Shown: in pieces, positions 7,324-15,985 of the stretch | How positions within the stretch are numbered: the first letter of the stretch is position 1 | How the letters are laid out: each line of letters starts with the position of its first letter | Origin: Acinetobacter pollinis | GTDB taxonomy: Bacteria; Pseudomonadota; Gammaproteobacteria; Pseudomonadales; Moraxellaceae | Direction: 5' to 3' | NCBI RefSeq assembly: GCF_015627175.1 | Contig: NZ_VTDQ01000022.1 | Location: 1-40,704 of the forward strand | DNA length: 40,704 nt | Position numbers and translations under genes: made by a program | The notes under the pieces: generated by a model | What the model saw: only the letters and a program-made list of their open reading frames with translations | Told to the model about the DNA's origin: nothing | Databases searched by the model: none

Positions 7324-8156
7324 GCCACAGCCTCTTCACCATAAATGGGTTGTAAGTGATCCCATTGTTTTTGGAATTTCGCTTGATAGCCAAGTTTTTT
7401 ATAGTTCGCTCCGTTATATAAGGTGAAAACTACATCCCAATTTTCAGCTTGAAGCGCATCTAATAGCTTGACTGGTTTTGCATTAATAATGCCTGTTTTG
7501 GTCTCGACAAAGCGTAAAAAGGCATCTAATTGTTTAGATTCACTGTCGTATTGCTGTTGCACAAAATCTTGAATAGATGAGTAACCCAATGCTTTGAAAT
7601 TCTCGCCCATAATTTGGAATTGTCCCCAAGAGCAAGATTGAAGCGCACATTCTAGATCGATTTGTTTTGCTTGTTCTAAACGTGCATATTCGCCACTATT
7701 TCCCACATAGCCACCAGTAAGAGTATTAACAATATTGGGGGTTTTAACGGCTTGTTGTTTTGCATAGTCTTCACCATATTTTTGTTTTAGGTAGAAATAC
7801 ATGCGGTGACGTTCGTATAGTATTTTTGGTCGACCATCATCTAAGAAACCACAGCCTAAGCCTTCAACCGCACCAAAGGTTCGAATAATCAGTTCTGGTA
7901 CATTTAAACGTTTTGCTGCATCTTTATAGTCTTGATCTTTTAAGTATTTGCTTGTATCTGCACCCGATAAAGCCAGTCTGGTTTTATCACCAACTTTACC
8001 ATCGGCCACTAGACCAACTTTAAGTTGAAATGCAATCACTGCTTTTTCTGTTTCTGCTTTAAACTCGCCTACCATCGGGCAAGAAAAACCTAAACGATTA
8101 AGCGATTTTTGAAGTGACAACACTTCTAGTCCCAATGAACCATATTTTAAAATCAT
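7320..8156 (-). CDS. Endolysin: peptidoglycan-binding plus N-acetylmuramidase
   Basis: A 278-residue lysin. Residues ~5-65 are a PG_binding_1 domain (LGLEVLSLQKSLNRLGF...AVIAFQLKVGLVADGKVGDKT). From ~90 on follows an N-acetylmuramidase domain (DUF3380 type), with EGLGCGFLDDGRPKILYERHRMYF and a conserved SCSWGQFQIMGENFKALGY. It cuts the glycan strands of the cell wall during lysis. It replaces P2 gpK, a different enzyme, at the same map position. It overlaps the holin gene (4 bp) and Rz (4 bp). No signal peptide is evident, so it needs a holin. Confidence 0.92.
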   Translation of the reverse strand: MILKYGSLGLEVLSLQKSLNRLGFSCPMVGEFKAETEKAVIAFQLKVGLVADGKVGDKTRLALSGADTSKYLKDQDYKDAAKRLNVPELIIRTFGAVEGLGCGFLDDGRPKILYERHRMYFYLKQKYGEDYAKQQAVKTPNIVNTLTGGYVGNSGEYARLEQAKQIDLECALQSCSWGQFQIMGENFKALGYSSIQDFVQQQYDSESKQLDAFLRFVETKTGIINAKPVKLLDALQAENWDVVFTLYNGANYKKLGYQAKFQKQWDHLQPIYGEEAVA

Positions 8157-8425
8157 GCACTTTTCTTCCTAAATAACTGTGCCACGTTCCCTTCTGATTT
8201 CCAGATAACAACAAATAAGATAAGACCAAAAAACGCATCCCATACGGTAACTGGGTCTTTTAGAAAAATGATATTTACGGCTTGTCCCATAAATGATGCG
8301 ATGAGCATTACGGCTAATATTTCATGTTTTCTTTTATGCGTGTTGCTATGGTTTTCATAGCTTAAAATTCGAATTGCAGACAGTAAGTAACTCATTACTG
8401 CGATACTAGAAAAGAGTAATTCCAT
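8153..8425 (-). CDS. Phage holin (LydA/holin superfamily III-like)
   Basis: A 90-residue membrane protein with about three hydrophobic segments (residues 3-20, 36-54, 60-78) and a basic tail (NVAQLFRKKSA). The motif PVTVWDAFFGLILFVVIWKSEGNVAQLFR is typical of the Phage_holin_3_3 group. It sits directly upstream of the endolysin and overlaps it by 4 bp, so it is the likely pore-former that sets lysis time. Confidence 0.78.
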   Translation of the reverse strand: MELLFSSIAVMSYLLSAIRILSYENHSNTHKRKHEILAVMLIASFMGQAVNIIFLKDPVTVWDAFFGLILFVVIWKSEGNVAQLFRKKSA

Positions 8426-8426
8426 G

Positions 8427-8777
8427 TTATTTCCCCTTGCCTCTTAACGCATTGAGAATGTCTGTAATGGATGCACTCTCAAGCCATGTAATTATTTTTT
8501 GTAATAAGACAATCGCAACAACCGCAACAATAAAAGAGGCAGTAGAGTGACTGTCAATGATGGTACGATTAACAACTTCAGGAGCAAGCAGATAACCGAT
8601 TGCTGTTGAAAAAATGAATGCTGTAATACGTTTTTTATACGTGAGATCCTGTGTATAAAATGCGATGAATGCTGCACCGATGACAGCACCAAAAAGCGAG
8701 TCGCCATTTACAAATGGCAAAAGAGAAACAAGACTCGCACTGGTTGCAATCGCAATTGGAGCGGTGGGTTCTGGCAT
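8427..8777 (-). CDS. Second putative phage holin (PF16931-like)
   Basis: From the ATG at 8777 (MPEPTAPIAIATSASLVSLL) this is a 116-residue membrane protein with several hydrophobic stretches and a glycine-rich AVIGAAFIAF segment. GGGA-type SD spacing favours 8777 over an upstream ATG at 8789. It lies where P2 has holin gene Y, between X and the other holin. It may be the true holin with the 90-residue protein as antiholin, or the reverse. Confidence 0.72.
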   Translation of the reverse strand: MPEPTAPIAIATSASLVSLLPFVNGDSLFGAVIGAAFIAFYTQDLTYKKRITAFIFSTAIGYLLAPEVVNRTIIDSHSTASFIVAVVAIVLLQKIITWLESASITDILNALRGKGK

Positions 8778-8779
8778 AA

Positions 8780-8992
8780 TTAATCCCATAAATTTATTGT
8801 TTGTTGTATTTGCTCTGGTGTATTTATATCGGGCAAAGTGACTTGCGTTCCCATTGGTAAAAAAACATCGAGCTGGGCAAGTTGTGGATTGGCCTCTAAG
8901 ACCTTTTCAACCACTCCAGCACTTCGTCCGTAATATCGCCAGCAGATTGCATCGATGGTGTCGTTTTGAATCGCAACGATGTTTTGACTCAT
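8780..8992 (-). CDS. X: Tail protein gpX (LysM-like)
   Basis: A 70-residue protein close to P2 gpX (67). The run AIQNDTIDAICWRYYGRSAGVVEKVLEANPQLA...LPMGTQVTLPDI is a compact LysM-like fold characteristic of gpX. It is a small essential tail component. It overlaps L by 4 bp, and its stop precedes the downstream holin ATG at 8777. Confidence 0.93.
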   Translation of the reverse strand: MSQNIVAIQNDTIDAICWRYYGRSAGVVEKVLEANPQLAQLDVFLPMGTQVTLPDINTPEQIQQTINLWD

Positions 8993-9438
8993 ATCAACTC
9001 AATTGTGGTCTGGTTCTGCTTTAAAAGCTGTTGAATTGCCCAGTGTTTATTTCGTCTATATTCATCAATCGTAAGTGTCAGATCGTCAGCGCGTTTGTTG
9101 CCTGTATTGGTACTGTCATAACCTCGATACTTTTCACAAACTTTCGCAGCGACACCATTGCTTACGGCTGAAAAGTAAAGAATTTCTGTATCCGTTTTTT
9201 CATTTACTTTGTTTTTAGACAATTGGATTAAGTTTGTATCGGGTTGAATCAGTGAAACAAGTAAGCGATTCACATCAATGATTTCTTCAAAGATGGCTTG
9301 TTTTAATCTCGCATCTGTTACTGATCCATCAATTTTTACGATATCCCGAATATCATTGATTGATACATCTGGGAAAAAAGCATTCGTGCTAATTTTTTCG
9401 TGTTGTGGGGTTGGATTACCATTGGCAACAAAGCCCAT
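8989..9438 (-). CDS. L: Head completion protein gpL
   Basis: A 149-residue homologue of P2 gpL (169). FFPDVSINDIRDIVKIDGSVTDARLKQAIFEEIIDVNRLL and WAIQQLL near the end are the family signature. It plugs filled heads before tail joining. An AGGAG motif sits about 8 bp upstream of the ATG. It is separated from M by about 100 bp containing a long hairpin, whereas P2 has them adjacent. Confidence 0.92.
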   Translation of the reverse strand: MGFVANGNPTPQHEKISTNAFFPDVSINDIRDIVKIDGSVTDARLKQAIFEEIIDVNRLLVSLIQPDTNLIQLSKNKVNEKTDTEILYFSAVSNGVAAKVCEKYRGYDSTNTGNKRADDLTLTIDEYRRNKHWAIQQLLKQNQTTIELI

Positions 9439-9453
9439 ATCAAACTCCTAAAT

Positions 9454-9521
9454 GCACGGGTGGGAATAAGGATTAAAGAAAAAACTTGATTGGGTTTTTC
9501 TTAATATTTATTCGCCCGTGC
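9454..9521. repeat. Long imperfect hairpin between M and L
   Basis: GCACGGG pairs with CCCGTGC, GAATAA with TTATTC, and TTAAAGAAAAA with TTTTTCTTAA across a 68-bp imperfect palindrome. It fills the M-L gap of the capsid operon on the minus strand. It could be an mRNA processing or attenuation structure tuning M versus L, or a remnant of a small palindromic element. Confidence 0.55.
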
Positions 9522-9536
9522 GGTGCAGGGCACTTG

Positions 9537-10280
9537 TTAGAATGTAGGTACATTCGTTGTTTGTTCTAAATCTGCGATCATTTTCGTCACAGCTTTATGA
9601 TCATTTTTTCCTCGGCATCGGTCATCTAATTTAATGGCCGTTTCGAGGTGACTTTGTGCTTTTTTGGCAAGGGCAAGATCTTGTTCAGGAATACCAGACA
9701 TGCTCTTCATTTCTGCTTTGCCCAGCGCGACATAAAGACGAGCTTTAACTTGCTCAGGCATATCAAATGCATGCTCTGGAAAATCGGCAGAAGTATGTAA
9801 AAGTTCTTCAAGTTTGATTAATACATTCAGATTGAAAGGCTCGTCTTCATCTTCGGCACTCAGTAATTTAAGCTGTGTTTCTGCGACTTGCTCATAAACA
9901 AAAGTGGCCACTGTTCGTTCAAACTGATCAGGCGTATTTAATTGTGCTTTTAACATATATTTCATGATGTTAATGGCATAGTCATAGTCGCCAGTATCTA
10001 CCGTCCACACCAGCATATTACTGATGATTTCATCGGGTACATTTGGGCAACTTTCTAAGATGCCATCGACATATGATTTGTATTGATCAAAAAGCGCTTT
10101 CTTTTTTTCAATCTTTGAACTGGTGGCTTGAATCTGCTTGAGTAAACTCTGATCACGTTTAAGCTGTGAAAAAAGTTGCTCGTATACACTGGTTTGACGC
10201 ATTTCGCCAAACATGGCTGCATCTGCTGCAGCCTGTTTTGCTTGATGCTTTAAAAAATGCTCTCGAGCAAAATTACGCAT
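9537..10280 (-). CDS. M: Terminase small subunit gpM
   Basis: A 247-residue protein, the same length as P2 gpM. The N-terminus (REHFLKHQAKQAAADA), LLKQIQ...KKALFDQYKSYVDGIL, and the WTVDTGDYDYAINIMKYML region are the gpM signature. gpM recognises and cuts cos with gpP. It overlaps the capsid gene by 8 bp. Confidence 0.94.
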   Translation of the reverse strand: MRNFAREHFLKHQAKQAAADAAMFGEMRQTSVYEQLFSQLKRDQSLLKQIQATSSKIEKKKALFDQYKSYVDGILESCPNVPDEIISNMLVWTVDTGDYDYAINIMKYMLKAQLNTPDQFERTVATFVYEQVAETQLKLLSAEDEDEPFNLNVLIKLEELLHTSADFPEHAFDMPEQVKARLYVALGKAEMKSMSGIPEQDLALAKKAQSHLETAIKLDDRCRGKNDHKAVTKMIADLEQTTNVPTF

Positions 10281-11286
10281 CTTTCACCTCAATATTTTCG
10301 GCCATAACTGCGAGGCCTAAATCTTCGATGAAATAGTCTTCATTTGAGGATTCGTAGTTTTCAATTTGGTCGCGTTTTGGGTTATCAATGACTGCACGTC
10401 TGCGCGAACCCTCTTGAACATAGATTGAAAGATTGTCAAAAGTTGTCACAAGGATTGTACCTTCAGGAAAGAAAGGCACTGAGTAAACAGGAAGGTTACC
10501 CATTCTTTTTTGGCTGATGATAATATCTGCAGCTAATTTTTCAGAGTTATTCTGATCTTTATTGACCAGTGGAAAGTATTTATCTGCTTGAAGTTTTCGG
10601 TTACATAGCACCACTAAATCGGGATTATCTTGATGAACTTCGTCAATCATTTCATCAACAATATTCATTACCAATGCATCGAGATTTTTGTAATCCCCTG
10701 TTGAGCCAATGATAATTTTTCCTTGAGTCGCTTTACCTGTACTTAATACACGTTGTGGATTTTCTTCACGTTGCTTTTGTAACCAGCCTTTATTTACATC
10801 TTGTAATTTTGGATTAGCAACAATATCCGTATTAGCAGCATAAGATGTACCATTAAAGCCGATCATAATACGATCTAATGCTTGGCGAATTTGAATCTGT
10901 GCGCTAAAGCGTTTATAGAAATCATTAAATTTTGCCCATTGATCTAACTTTTGGTATTTGATCGCTGTATCAAAATCTGTTTTTCGGCAAAAGTATGTAC
11001 GCTCATCTAAACTTGATGGGTCACTCGCTTGGCGATCTGTTGAGTCTGTATTGGTACGAGAAGCGATTGGGCGACTGATCCCAAGTCCTATTGCAGAAGC
11101 AGATTGTTCATTGACTAGAAATACATTAATTCTACTTAAAAATGCAGATGATAGTTGAATTTTGCTTTCAAGTTTTTGTTGCACGGATGGTGTAACAGTA
11201 AATTTACTTTCAACTGAAGATGTTTGGTTTAATTCAGCCAATTGCACCATACATTTATTAAATTTTGTACGAGTATCTATACGCAT
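10273..11286 (-). CDS. N: Major capsid protein gpN
   Basis: A 337-residue P2-family capsid protein (P2: 357). Typical stretches are MRIDTRTKFNKCMVQLAELN, SAFLSRINVFLVNEQSASAIGLGISRPIASRTNT and YFCRKTDFDTAIKYQKLDQWAKF. It has an HK97 fold and forms the head shell, scaffolded and cleaved by gpO. It is encoded between O and M. Confidence 0.96.
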   Translation of the reverse strand: MRIDTRTKFNKCMVQLAELNQTSSVESKFTVTPSVQQKLESKIQLSSAFLSRINVFLVNEQSASAIGLGISRPIASRTNTDSTDRQASDPSSLDERTYFCRKTDFDTAIKYQKLDQWAKFNDFYKRFSAQIQIRQALDRIMIGFNGTSYAANTDIVANPKLQDVNKGWLQKQREENPQRVLSTGKATQGKIIIGSTGDYKNLDALVMNIVDEMIDEVHQDNPDLVVLCNRKLQADKYFPLVNKDQNNSEKLAADIIISQKRMGNLPVYSVPFFPEGTILVTTFDNLSIYVQEGSRRRAVIDNPKRDQIENYESSNEDYFIEDLGLAVMAENIEVKDA

Positions 11287-11314
11287 TTTGTTCTCTTGTA
11301 TTTATTAAATAAGA

Positions 11315-12112
11315 TTAGCAGTCCACAACATCATCTTTGTCCGTAGCATTGAAGCCACTGGTCGTTTGAGGACGTGATGGGTTGGCTGGCTCTTTTGATA
11401 ATTGATCTTTAAGCGAGTTGTATTCTGTTTCTAAACGATTGAACTTGGTCGATAGTTCTTCTAAATCGTTTCCAACTTTTTGAGTTTGCTGTGCAACTTC
11501 GATAATCGCTTCTTCATGTTGACTAAAGTCATGGGCTTGTTTTTTATTTTGCTTGCTAAACATCGACTTAATGGTGTCGATAACAGAAGTTTTTTCTTCT
11601 TCGACTTCAATATTTGCTTCTGTGGTTGCCGTAAATAAATTGTTTGGATCTGTCTTTTTGTGGGCAAATGGATTGACTTGCGCCCCTGCAGCAAATTGCA
11701 ACATTTCAGTGCCTAAAGAGGCAGGATTGTCTGTGACAGCCAACCCAACTAAATAAGCTTGATCTGTATCTGAAAACTTAGGGCTGACTTCCATTGAAGT
11801 AAATAATTTTTGCCCAGCTTTCGTCAGCTTCACTAAATTGGCATTGGGTTTGATTTGAGCATATAGCGCGGGTTTTTCTTCACCGTTAATGGTTACATTT
11901 TCGACTTTTAGGGCTAAAACCGTACCATATGATCCGAAAGAACTTTCTGGGTGAGCGCCCTTGATATGTTCAACATTAACAACGGCTGTATATACTTTGG
12001 GGTCATAACTAGCAGCCATTTGCTTAATCCAACTTGCATCAATCGCACGGCCGTCTGTTGTTGCACCAGCTACTCCAATACAGAACCAGTTTGTTTTTGC
12101 TTTATCACTCAT
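11315..12112 (-). CDS. O: Capsid scaffold and maturation protease gpO
   Basis: A 265-residue GPO-family protein (P2: 284). The N-terminal protease part contains TNWFCIGVAGATTDGRAIDASWIKQMAASYDP and VNVEHIKGAHPESSFGSYGTV. The C-terminal half is helical with a coiled coil (EEAIIEVAQQTQKVGNDLEELSTKFNRLETEYNSLKDQL) that acts as internal scaffold. It is first in the O-to-S late unit and divergent from terminase P, with a shared regulatory region at 12175-12207. Confidence 0.95.
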   Translation of the reverse strand: MSDKAKTNWFCIGVAGATTDGRAIDASWIKQMAASYDPKVYTAVVNVEHIKGAHPESSFGSYGTVLALKVENVTINGEEKPALYAQIKPNANLVKLTKAGQKLFTSMEVSPKFSDTDQAYLVGLAVTDNPASLGTEMLQFAAGAQVNPFAHKKTDPNNLFTATTEANIEVEEEKTSVIDTIKSMFSKQNKKQAHDFSQHEEAIIEVAQQTQKVGNDLEELSTKFNRLETEYNSLKDQLSKEPANPSRPQTTSGFNATDKDDVVDC

Positions 12113-12147
12113 TGTGAAAACCTAAAGTTTAATTAGGTGCAGAATGA

Positions 12148-12207
12148 AGAATAAGGGGCACTCTGTGCAATGAGAAAAATTCTTTAAAGTCACTTTAAAA
12201 ACTTTTT
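12148..12207 (-). promoter_or_regulatory. Divergent late-promoter region between O and P
   Basis: A palindrome at 12175-12207 has the same 14-5-14 layout as those before V and FI: AAAAATTCTTTAAA, spacer GTCAC, TTTAAAAACTTTTT, with two mismatches between arms. On the O side a TATTCT -10-like hexamer lies at 12148-12153, placing the palindrome centre roughly 50 bp upstream of the predicted transcript start. P2 Ogr binds near -55. One element here could drive both O and P. Confidence 0.55.
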
Positions 12208-12242
12208 GTGGCTGATAAAAAGTTTTCAAACTGCCAACCTTG

Positions 12243-12264
12243 CACTGTCTTGTTAAAAACAGTG
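12243..12264. repeat. Inverted repeat in the terminase leader
   Basis: CACTGT and ACAGTG are perfect 6-bp arms separated by 10 bases, ending 5 bp before the P start codon. It may be an operator or a leader fold. No strong ribosome binding site is visible between it and the ATG. Confidence 0.35.
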
Positions 12265-12269
12265 TCACT

Positions 12270-14039
12270 ATGAACGATCTTTCTCCCATTGCTAACTTAT
12301 CGCTTGTCTTAGACAATCGGCTTAAAGCCAAATTTTTATATTGGCTTGGCTGGAAAGTTGTCGACATTGCCGAAGCAACGGGGGAAAAAGAACGTACTGT
12401 AAGCGCATGGAAAGCGAGAGAAAAATGGGAAGAAGAAAAACCCGAAAATCGGATTGAAGAAGCGTTAGTTATTAAAATTACAACGCTAATTTTAAAAAAT
12501 AAGAAAACCAGTGGTGATATTAAAGAACTTGATTTACTCATGCGCCAGTATGAACGCTTTGCACGTATTGAAAAATACCGTGAGGGAGGTTCTGAAAGTG
12601 ATCTAAATCCAAACTTACAACAACGCCATATTAAGAAAAAGCAGAAATCTAATCACTTTGATGAAGAACAAACAGAGCAATTAATTAGTTTATTCGAAGC
12701 TGAGATGTTTGATTATCAAAGAACGTGGTATAGAGCTGGCGACCAAAGAACACGTGTCATTCTGAAAAGTCGTCAGATTGGTGCAACGTGGTACTTTGCA
12801 CGAGAAGCTTTAATCGATGCCGTTCAAACAGGGCGTAATCAAATATTTTTATCTGCCTCTAAAGCACAAGCACATATTTTTAAAGGTTATATTCAAGCAT
12901 TTGCAGGCGAAGCATGTGATGTTGAATTGACAGGCGACCCAATTATTTTATCAAACGGTGCGAGTCTGACATTTTTAGGAACGAATGCAAAAACAGCACA
13001 GGGGCATCATGGCAATTTTTACTTTGATGAGTTCTTTTGGACACATGGGTTCAACGATTTAAATAAAGTTGCCTCTGCGATGGCTTTGCATAAGAAATGG
13101 AGAAAAACCTATTTTTCAACGCCATCGACAATGGCGCATCAAGCCTATGAATTTTGGACGGGTGAACGCTATAACAAACGTAGACCTAAAGACCAACAAA
13201 TTAAATTAGATATTAGTCATGATGCGCTGAAAAACGGTAAACACTGTTCGGATAAGATGTGGCGACAAATCGTTACCATTTTAGATGCAGAAAATGGGGG
13301 CTGTGATCTATTCGACATTGAAGAACTCAAATTTGAGTATTCAGCGGAAGAATTTGAAAACCTCTTAATGTGTGGGTTTATTGATGATGGTGCATCAGTT
13401 TTTCCTTTAGAAATGTTACAGCGCTGTATGGTTGATTCATGGGAAAAATGGAGTAACGATTTTAAACCTTTCCATCAACGACCATTTGGCAATAAACCTG
13501 TTTGGATCGGTTACGATCCTGCCTTAAGTGGTGACAGTGCTGGTATTGTAGTCGTTGCCCCACCTGACCAACCCAACGGAAAATTTAGAGTATTAGAACG
13601 TCATCAATTAAAAGGTGATAATTTTTCCGAACAAGCCGAATTCATTCAACAACTGACAAGAACCTATAATGTCACTTATATCGGTATTGATAACACTGGG
13701 ATGGGTACAGGCGTTGCACAATTGGTTCGTCAATTTTTCCCATTACTTACTGAGTACAGCTATTCGCCAGAAGTGAAAGCCTTTCTTGTCATGAAAACAA
13801 TGGATGTTATTCGTAAAGATCGCCTTGAGTTTGATGCTGGGGCAACGGATTTAGCACATTCAATGATGAGTATTAAGAAAACACTTACTGCCAGTCAAAA
13901 GAAAATCACCTATGTCGCAACTCGTTCAGAAGAAACAGGACATGCGGATTTAGCATGGGCACTCATGCATGCACTCGCGAATGAACCGCTTGAGGGTCAA
14001 AACACAAATAATAAATCTACTTTGGAAATTTATTCATGA
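12270..14039 (+). CDS. P: Terminase large subunit gpP
   Basis: From the ATG at 12270 (MNDLSPIANLSLVLDNRLKAKFLYWLGW) this is 589 residues, matching P2 gpP (590). An earlier TTG at 12240 is open but less likely. An N-terminal HTH region (VVDIAEATGEKERTVSAWKAREKW) precedes the ATPase (RVILKSRQIGATWYFAREALIDA Walker-like motif, then FYFDEFFW) and a C-terminal RNase H-like nuclease (WIGYDPALSGDSAGIVVV; YIGIDNTGMGTGVAQLV). It packages DNA through cos. It overlaps portal gene Q by 4 bp. Confidence 0.96.
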   Translation: MNDLSPIANLSLVLDNRLKAKFLYWLGWKVVDIAEATGEKERTVSAWKAREKWEEEKPENRIEEALVIKITTLILKNKKTSGDIKELDLLMRQYERFARIEKYREGGSESDLNPNLQQRHIKKKQKSNHFDEEQTEQLISLFEAEMFDYQRTWYRAGDQRTRVILKSRQIGATWYFAREALIDAVQTGRNQIFLSASKAQAHIFKGYIQAFAGEACDVELTGDPIILSNGASLTFLGTNAKTAQGHHGNFYFDEFFWTHGFNDLNKVASAMALHKKWRKTYFSTPSTMAHQAYEFWTGERYNKRRPKDQQIKLDISHDALKNGKHCSDKMWRQIVTILDAENGGCDLFDIEELKFEYSAEEFENLLMCGFIDDGASVFPLEMLQRCMVDSWEKWSNDFKPFHQRPFGNKPVWIGYDPALSGDSAGIVVVAPPDQPNGKFRVLERHQLKGDNFSEQAEFIQQLTRTYNVTYIGIDNTGMGTGVAQLVRQFFPLLTEYSYSPEVKAFLVMKTMDVIRKDRLEFDAGATDLAHSMMSIKKTLTASQKKITYVATRSEETGHADLAWALMHALANEPLEGQNTNNKSTLEIYS

Positions 14040-15085
14040 ACTTAAAAACGATGTTGCTAGGGAAAGCTCAAAATTTCCTTAAAGATAATTTAAATTTAAC
14101 GTCCCATTCACAGCATGAAGCATTCACTTTTGGCGAACCTACCCCTGTGCTAGATGGGCATGATTTATCTAATTATTTAGAGTGTTATTGGAATGGTCGA
14201 TATTATGAACCTCAAGTGAGTATTAATGGACTTTCAAAATCTTGTAAAGCCACGCCTTATCTAAGTTCTGGCATTATTTTTAAACGTAATTTCTTGGCTA
14301 ATTTATTTAAACCACATCCCCAACTTTCTCGCAAATCCTTTGAACAAATTGCTTTAGATTTTATTTGGTGTGGAAATGCGTATGTCGAAAATATTCAGTC
14401 ACGTTTAGGCAATACCATTGAATATAAACCAGCCTTAGCCAAGTCTATGCGTGTCGGAAAAGATGATACATTTATCATGCTTTATAATGGGGATGAGGGA
14501 TTTGAAGAATGGCAATTTGCACAAAATACAATCTGTCATATTCGTGAAACAGATATAGACCAAGAAATTTATGGAGTTCCTGAATATGTAGCAACATTAC
14601 AAAGTGCATGGCTAAATGAGTCAGCAACTTTATTCCGTAGAAAATATTATAATAACGGTTCACATGCAGGATATTTAATGTATGTGAATGATCCAAGCCT
14701 AGATGCAAACGATGTATCTTCTTTGCGCTCTGCTTTGCGTAATAGCAAAGGACCAGGTAACTTCCGCAATGTCTTTTTACATTCGCCCAATGGTAAAAAA
14801 GATGGTGTGCAAATTATTCCAATTTCTGAAATCGCTGCGAAAGATGATTTCGCAAGCATCAAGAATATTTCACGAGATGATATTTTAGCAGCACTTCGGA
14901 TTCCCCCTCAATTGTTAGGGATCGTGCCACAAAATACGGGAGGGTTTGGATCAATTAAAGATGCATCGGAAGTCTTTTATCAAAACGAGATCCAACCATT
15001 ACAATCTAGAATTATGCAGATTAATGATTGGGCTGGAGATGATATTATTCAGTTTAATAAATATAAACTAGATACATTAAAATAA
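14036..15085 (+). CDS. Q: Portal protein gpQ
   Basis: A 349-residue portal protein (P2: 344) with FTFGEPTPVLDGHDLSNYLECYWNGRYYEPQVS at the N-terminus and the PPQLLGIVPQNTGGFGSIKDASEVFYQNEI motif near the C-terminus, both diagnostic of the P2/PBSX-type portal. It forms the dodecameric vertex for DNA entry. It is the second and last gene of the P operon and is followed by an intrinsic terminator. Confidence 0.96.
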   Translation: MNLKTMLLGKAQNFLKDNLNLTSHSQHEAFTFGEPTPVLDGHDLSNYLECYWNGRYYEPQVSINGLSKSCKATPYLSSGIIFKRNFLANLFKPHPQLSRKSFEQIALDFIWCGNAYVENIQSRLGNTIEYKPALAKSMRVGKDDTFIMLYNGDEGFEEWQFAQNTICHIRETDIDQEIYGVPEYVATLQSAWLNESATLFRRKYYNNGSHAGYLMYVNDPSLDANDVSSLRSALRNSKGPGNFRNVFLHSPNGKKDGVQIIPISEIAAKDDFASIKNISRDDILAALRIPPQLLGIVPQNTGGFGSIKDASEVFYQNEIQPLQSRIMQINDWAGDDIIQFNKYKLDTLK

Positions 15086-15148
15086 TTTTTCTTTTTAATT
15101 TCAAAAAAATTCTTTAAATTTTGACATTTATATATTTAAGGACTCTGA

Positions 15149-15220
15149 AATGTCTGATAAAGAAAATATTAAATTCTCAATTAAAGAAGCGACTATTCGC
15201 TTCTTTTTGTATTTTATATA
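15149..15220 (+). CDS. Possible 23-residue peptide overlapping a terminator
   Basis: ATG at 15149 preceded by AAGGA at a good distance opens a 23-codon frame (MSDKENIKFSIKEATIRFF...) ending at TAA 15218-15220. The codons run straight through the terminator hairpin, so any translation would affect termination. It may be a leader peptide, a gene remnant, or chance. Confidence 0.3.
15183..15206 (+). terminator. Intrinsic terminator of the P-Q operon
   Basis: AAAGAAGCG and CGCTTCTTT form a perfect 9-bp stem around ACTATT, followed by TTGTATTTTATAT. It lies about 100 bp after the Q stop on the + strand. Confidence 0.7.
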
Positions 15221-15256
15221 AAGATTTTTTCAGAAAATCATCTTATCTAAAATCAA

Positions 15257-15288
15257 AAAAAACCTCATCAAATTGATGAGGGCTTTTT
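15257..15288 (-). terminator. Bidirectional terminator
   Basis: CCTCATCAA and TTGATGAGG form a 9-bp stem. On the minus strand it is followed by TTTTTTTTGATTTT, a strong T-run that would end transcription of the gene at 15314-15628. On the plus strand GCTTTTTG follows, so it can back up the P-Q terminator. Confidence 0.75.
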
Positions 15289-15313
15289 GCATTATTGTGT
15301 ATTCCACACATCA

Positions 15314-15628
15314 TTACGGTAATACAGTTTGAACTATTTCAACATGTTCTAAGGGATGTCCAATAACAATCGCCTGTCCTTTATCACCTATCTGCAAGCA
15401 GAGTCTAGATAGAGAATTGTCAGAATACCTAACACGCCACTGGTTAGATTCTTCATTTTCCGATTCTAGAAATACAACTAAACCCGTTTCACCAGATGGA
15501 TGTTGAATTAAGTCACTTTCAAAAATTGGATATCCAGAATAATCAGTCCACGGAGCTAATCTATTTGTTTTTAAAAGCTCATCTCTCTGTAGTAAAAAAC
15601 TTTTATATTGATCAAAGTTATTTTTCAT
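15314..15628 (-). CDS. Protein of unknown function (104 aa)
   Basis: From the ATG at 15628, which has GAGGG 7 bp upstream (a TTG at 15640 is also open), this encodes a 104-residue soluble protein. After a helical N-terminus (NNFDQYKSFLLQRDELLKTNRLAPW) it is probably beta-rich: WTDYSGYPIFESDLIQHPSGETGLVVFLES and QWRVRYSDNSLSRLCLQIG suggest a small barrel. I do not recognise a family. It lies between portal and hicAB, on the opposite strand to Q, with its own terminator. It may be a cargo gene expressed in the lysogen. Confidence 0.6.
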   Translation of the reverse strand: MKNNFDQYKSFLLQRDELLKTNRLAPWTDYSGYPIFESDLIQHPSGETGLVVFLESENEESNQWRVRYSDNSLSRLCLQIGDKGQAIVIGHPLEHVEIVQTVLP

Positions 15629-15706
15629 AAAATCCCTCAACTGAGAATAGCATTACCTATAAAAAATCTTACCCGATGTCCATTTTAAAAAATATAAAAA
15701 TTTCTT

Positions 15707-15877
15707 TTATCTCATCCAGACTAAGCCCTGCCGCTCTGCTTCTAATGCTTTTTTTAAATCTAATAATTCATTAATTTTTTTAGGCTCAACTTCTTCTAAA
15801 ATATTCTTTTCTGTAATAGCAATCATACTTAAAAGATCTTGATATTCTAATTGGGTTGATTCAGGGTTCTTTAACAT
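15707..15877 (-). CDS. Small charged protein (56 aa)
   Basis: ATG at 15877 with GGAA upstream to TAA at 15707 gives a 56-residue, mostly helical, acidic/basic protein (MLKNPESTQLEYQDLLSMIA ... GLVWMR). It reads in the same direction as the 104-residue gene and lies 79 bp upstream of it, so the two may share a transcript. No family is recognised. Confidence 0.5.
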   Translation of the reverse strand: MLKNPESTQLEYQDLLSMIAITEKNILEEVEPKKINELLDLKKALEAERQGLVWMR

Positions 15878-15985
15878 TTTACGTTTCCTATGTAATTTTG
15901 GTATTTTTGGTTTTAAAATAATAACTTACGTTATTTTCTATAAAGCCATTATCGCTCCGAATCATCTTTTAATCAAGCAATTTAT

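Noticed and set aside
12122..12541. A 139-residue frame on the minus strand over the start of terminase P
   Set aside because: It overlaps the P-O promoter region and the well-supported P gene on the opposite strand.
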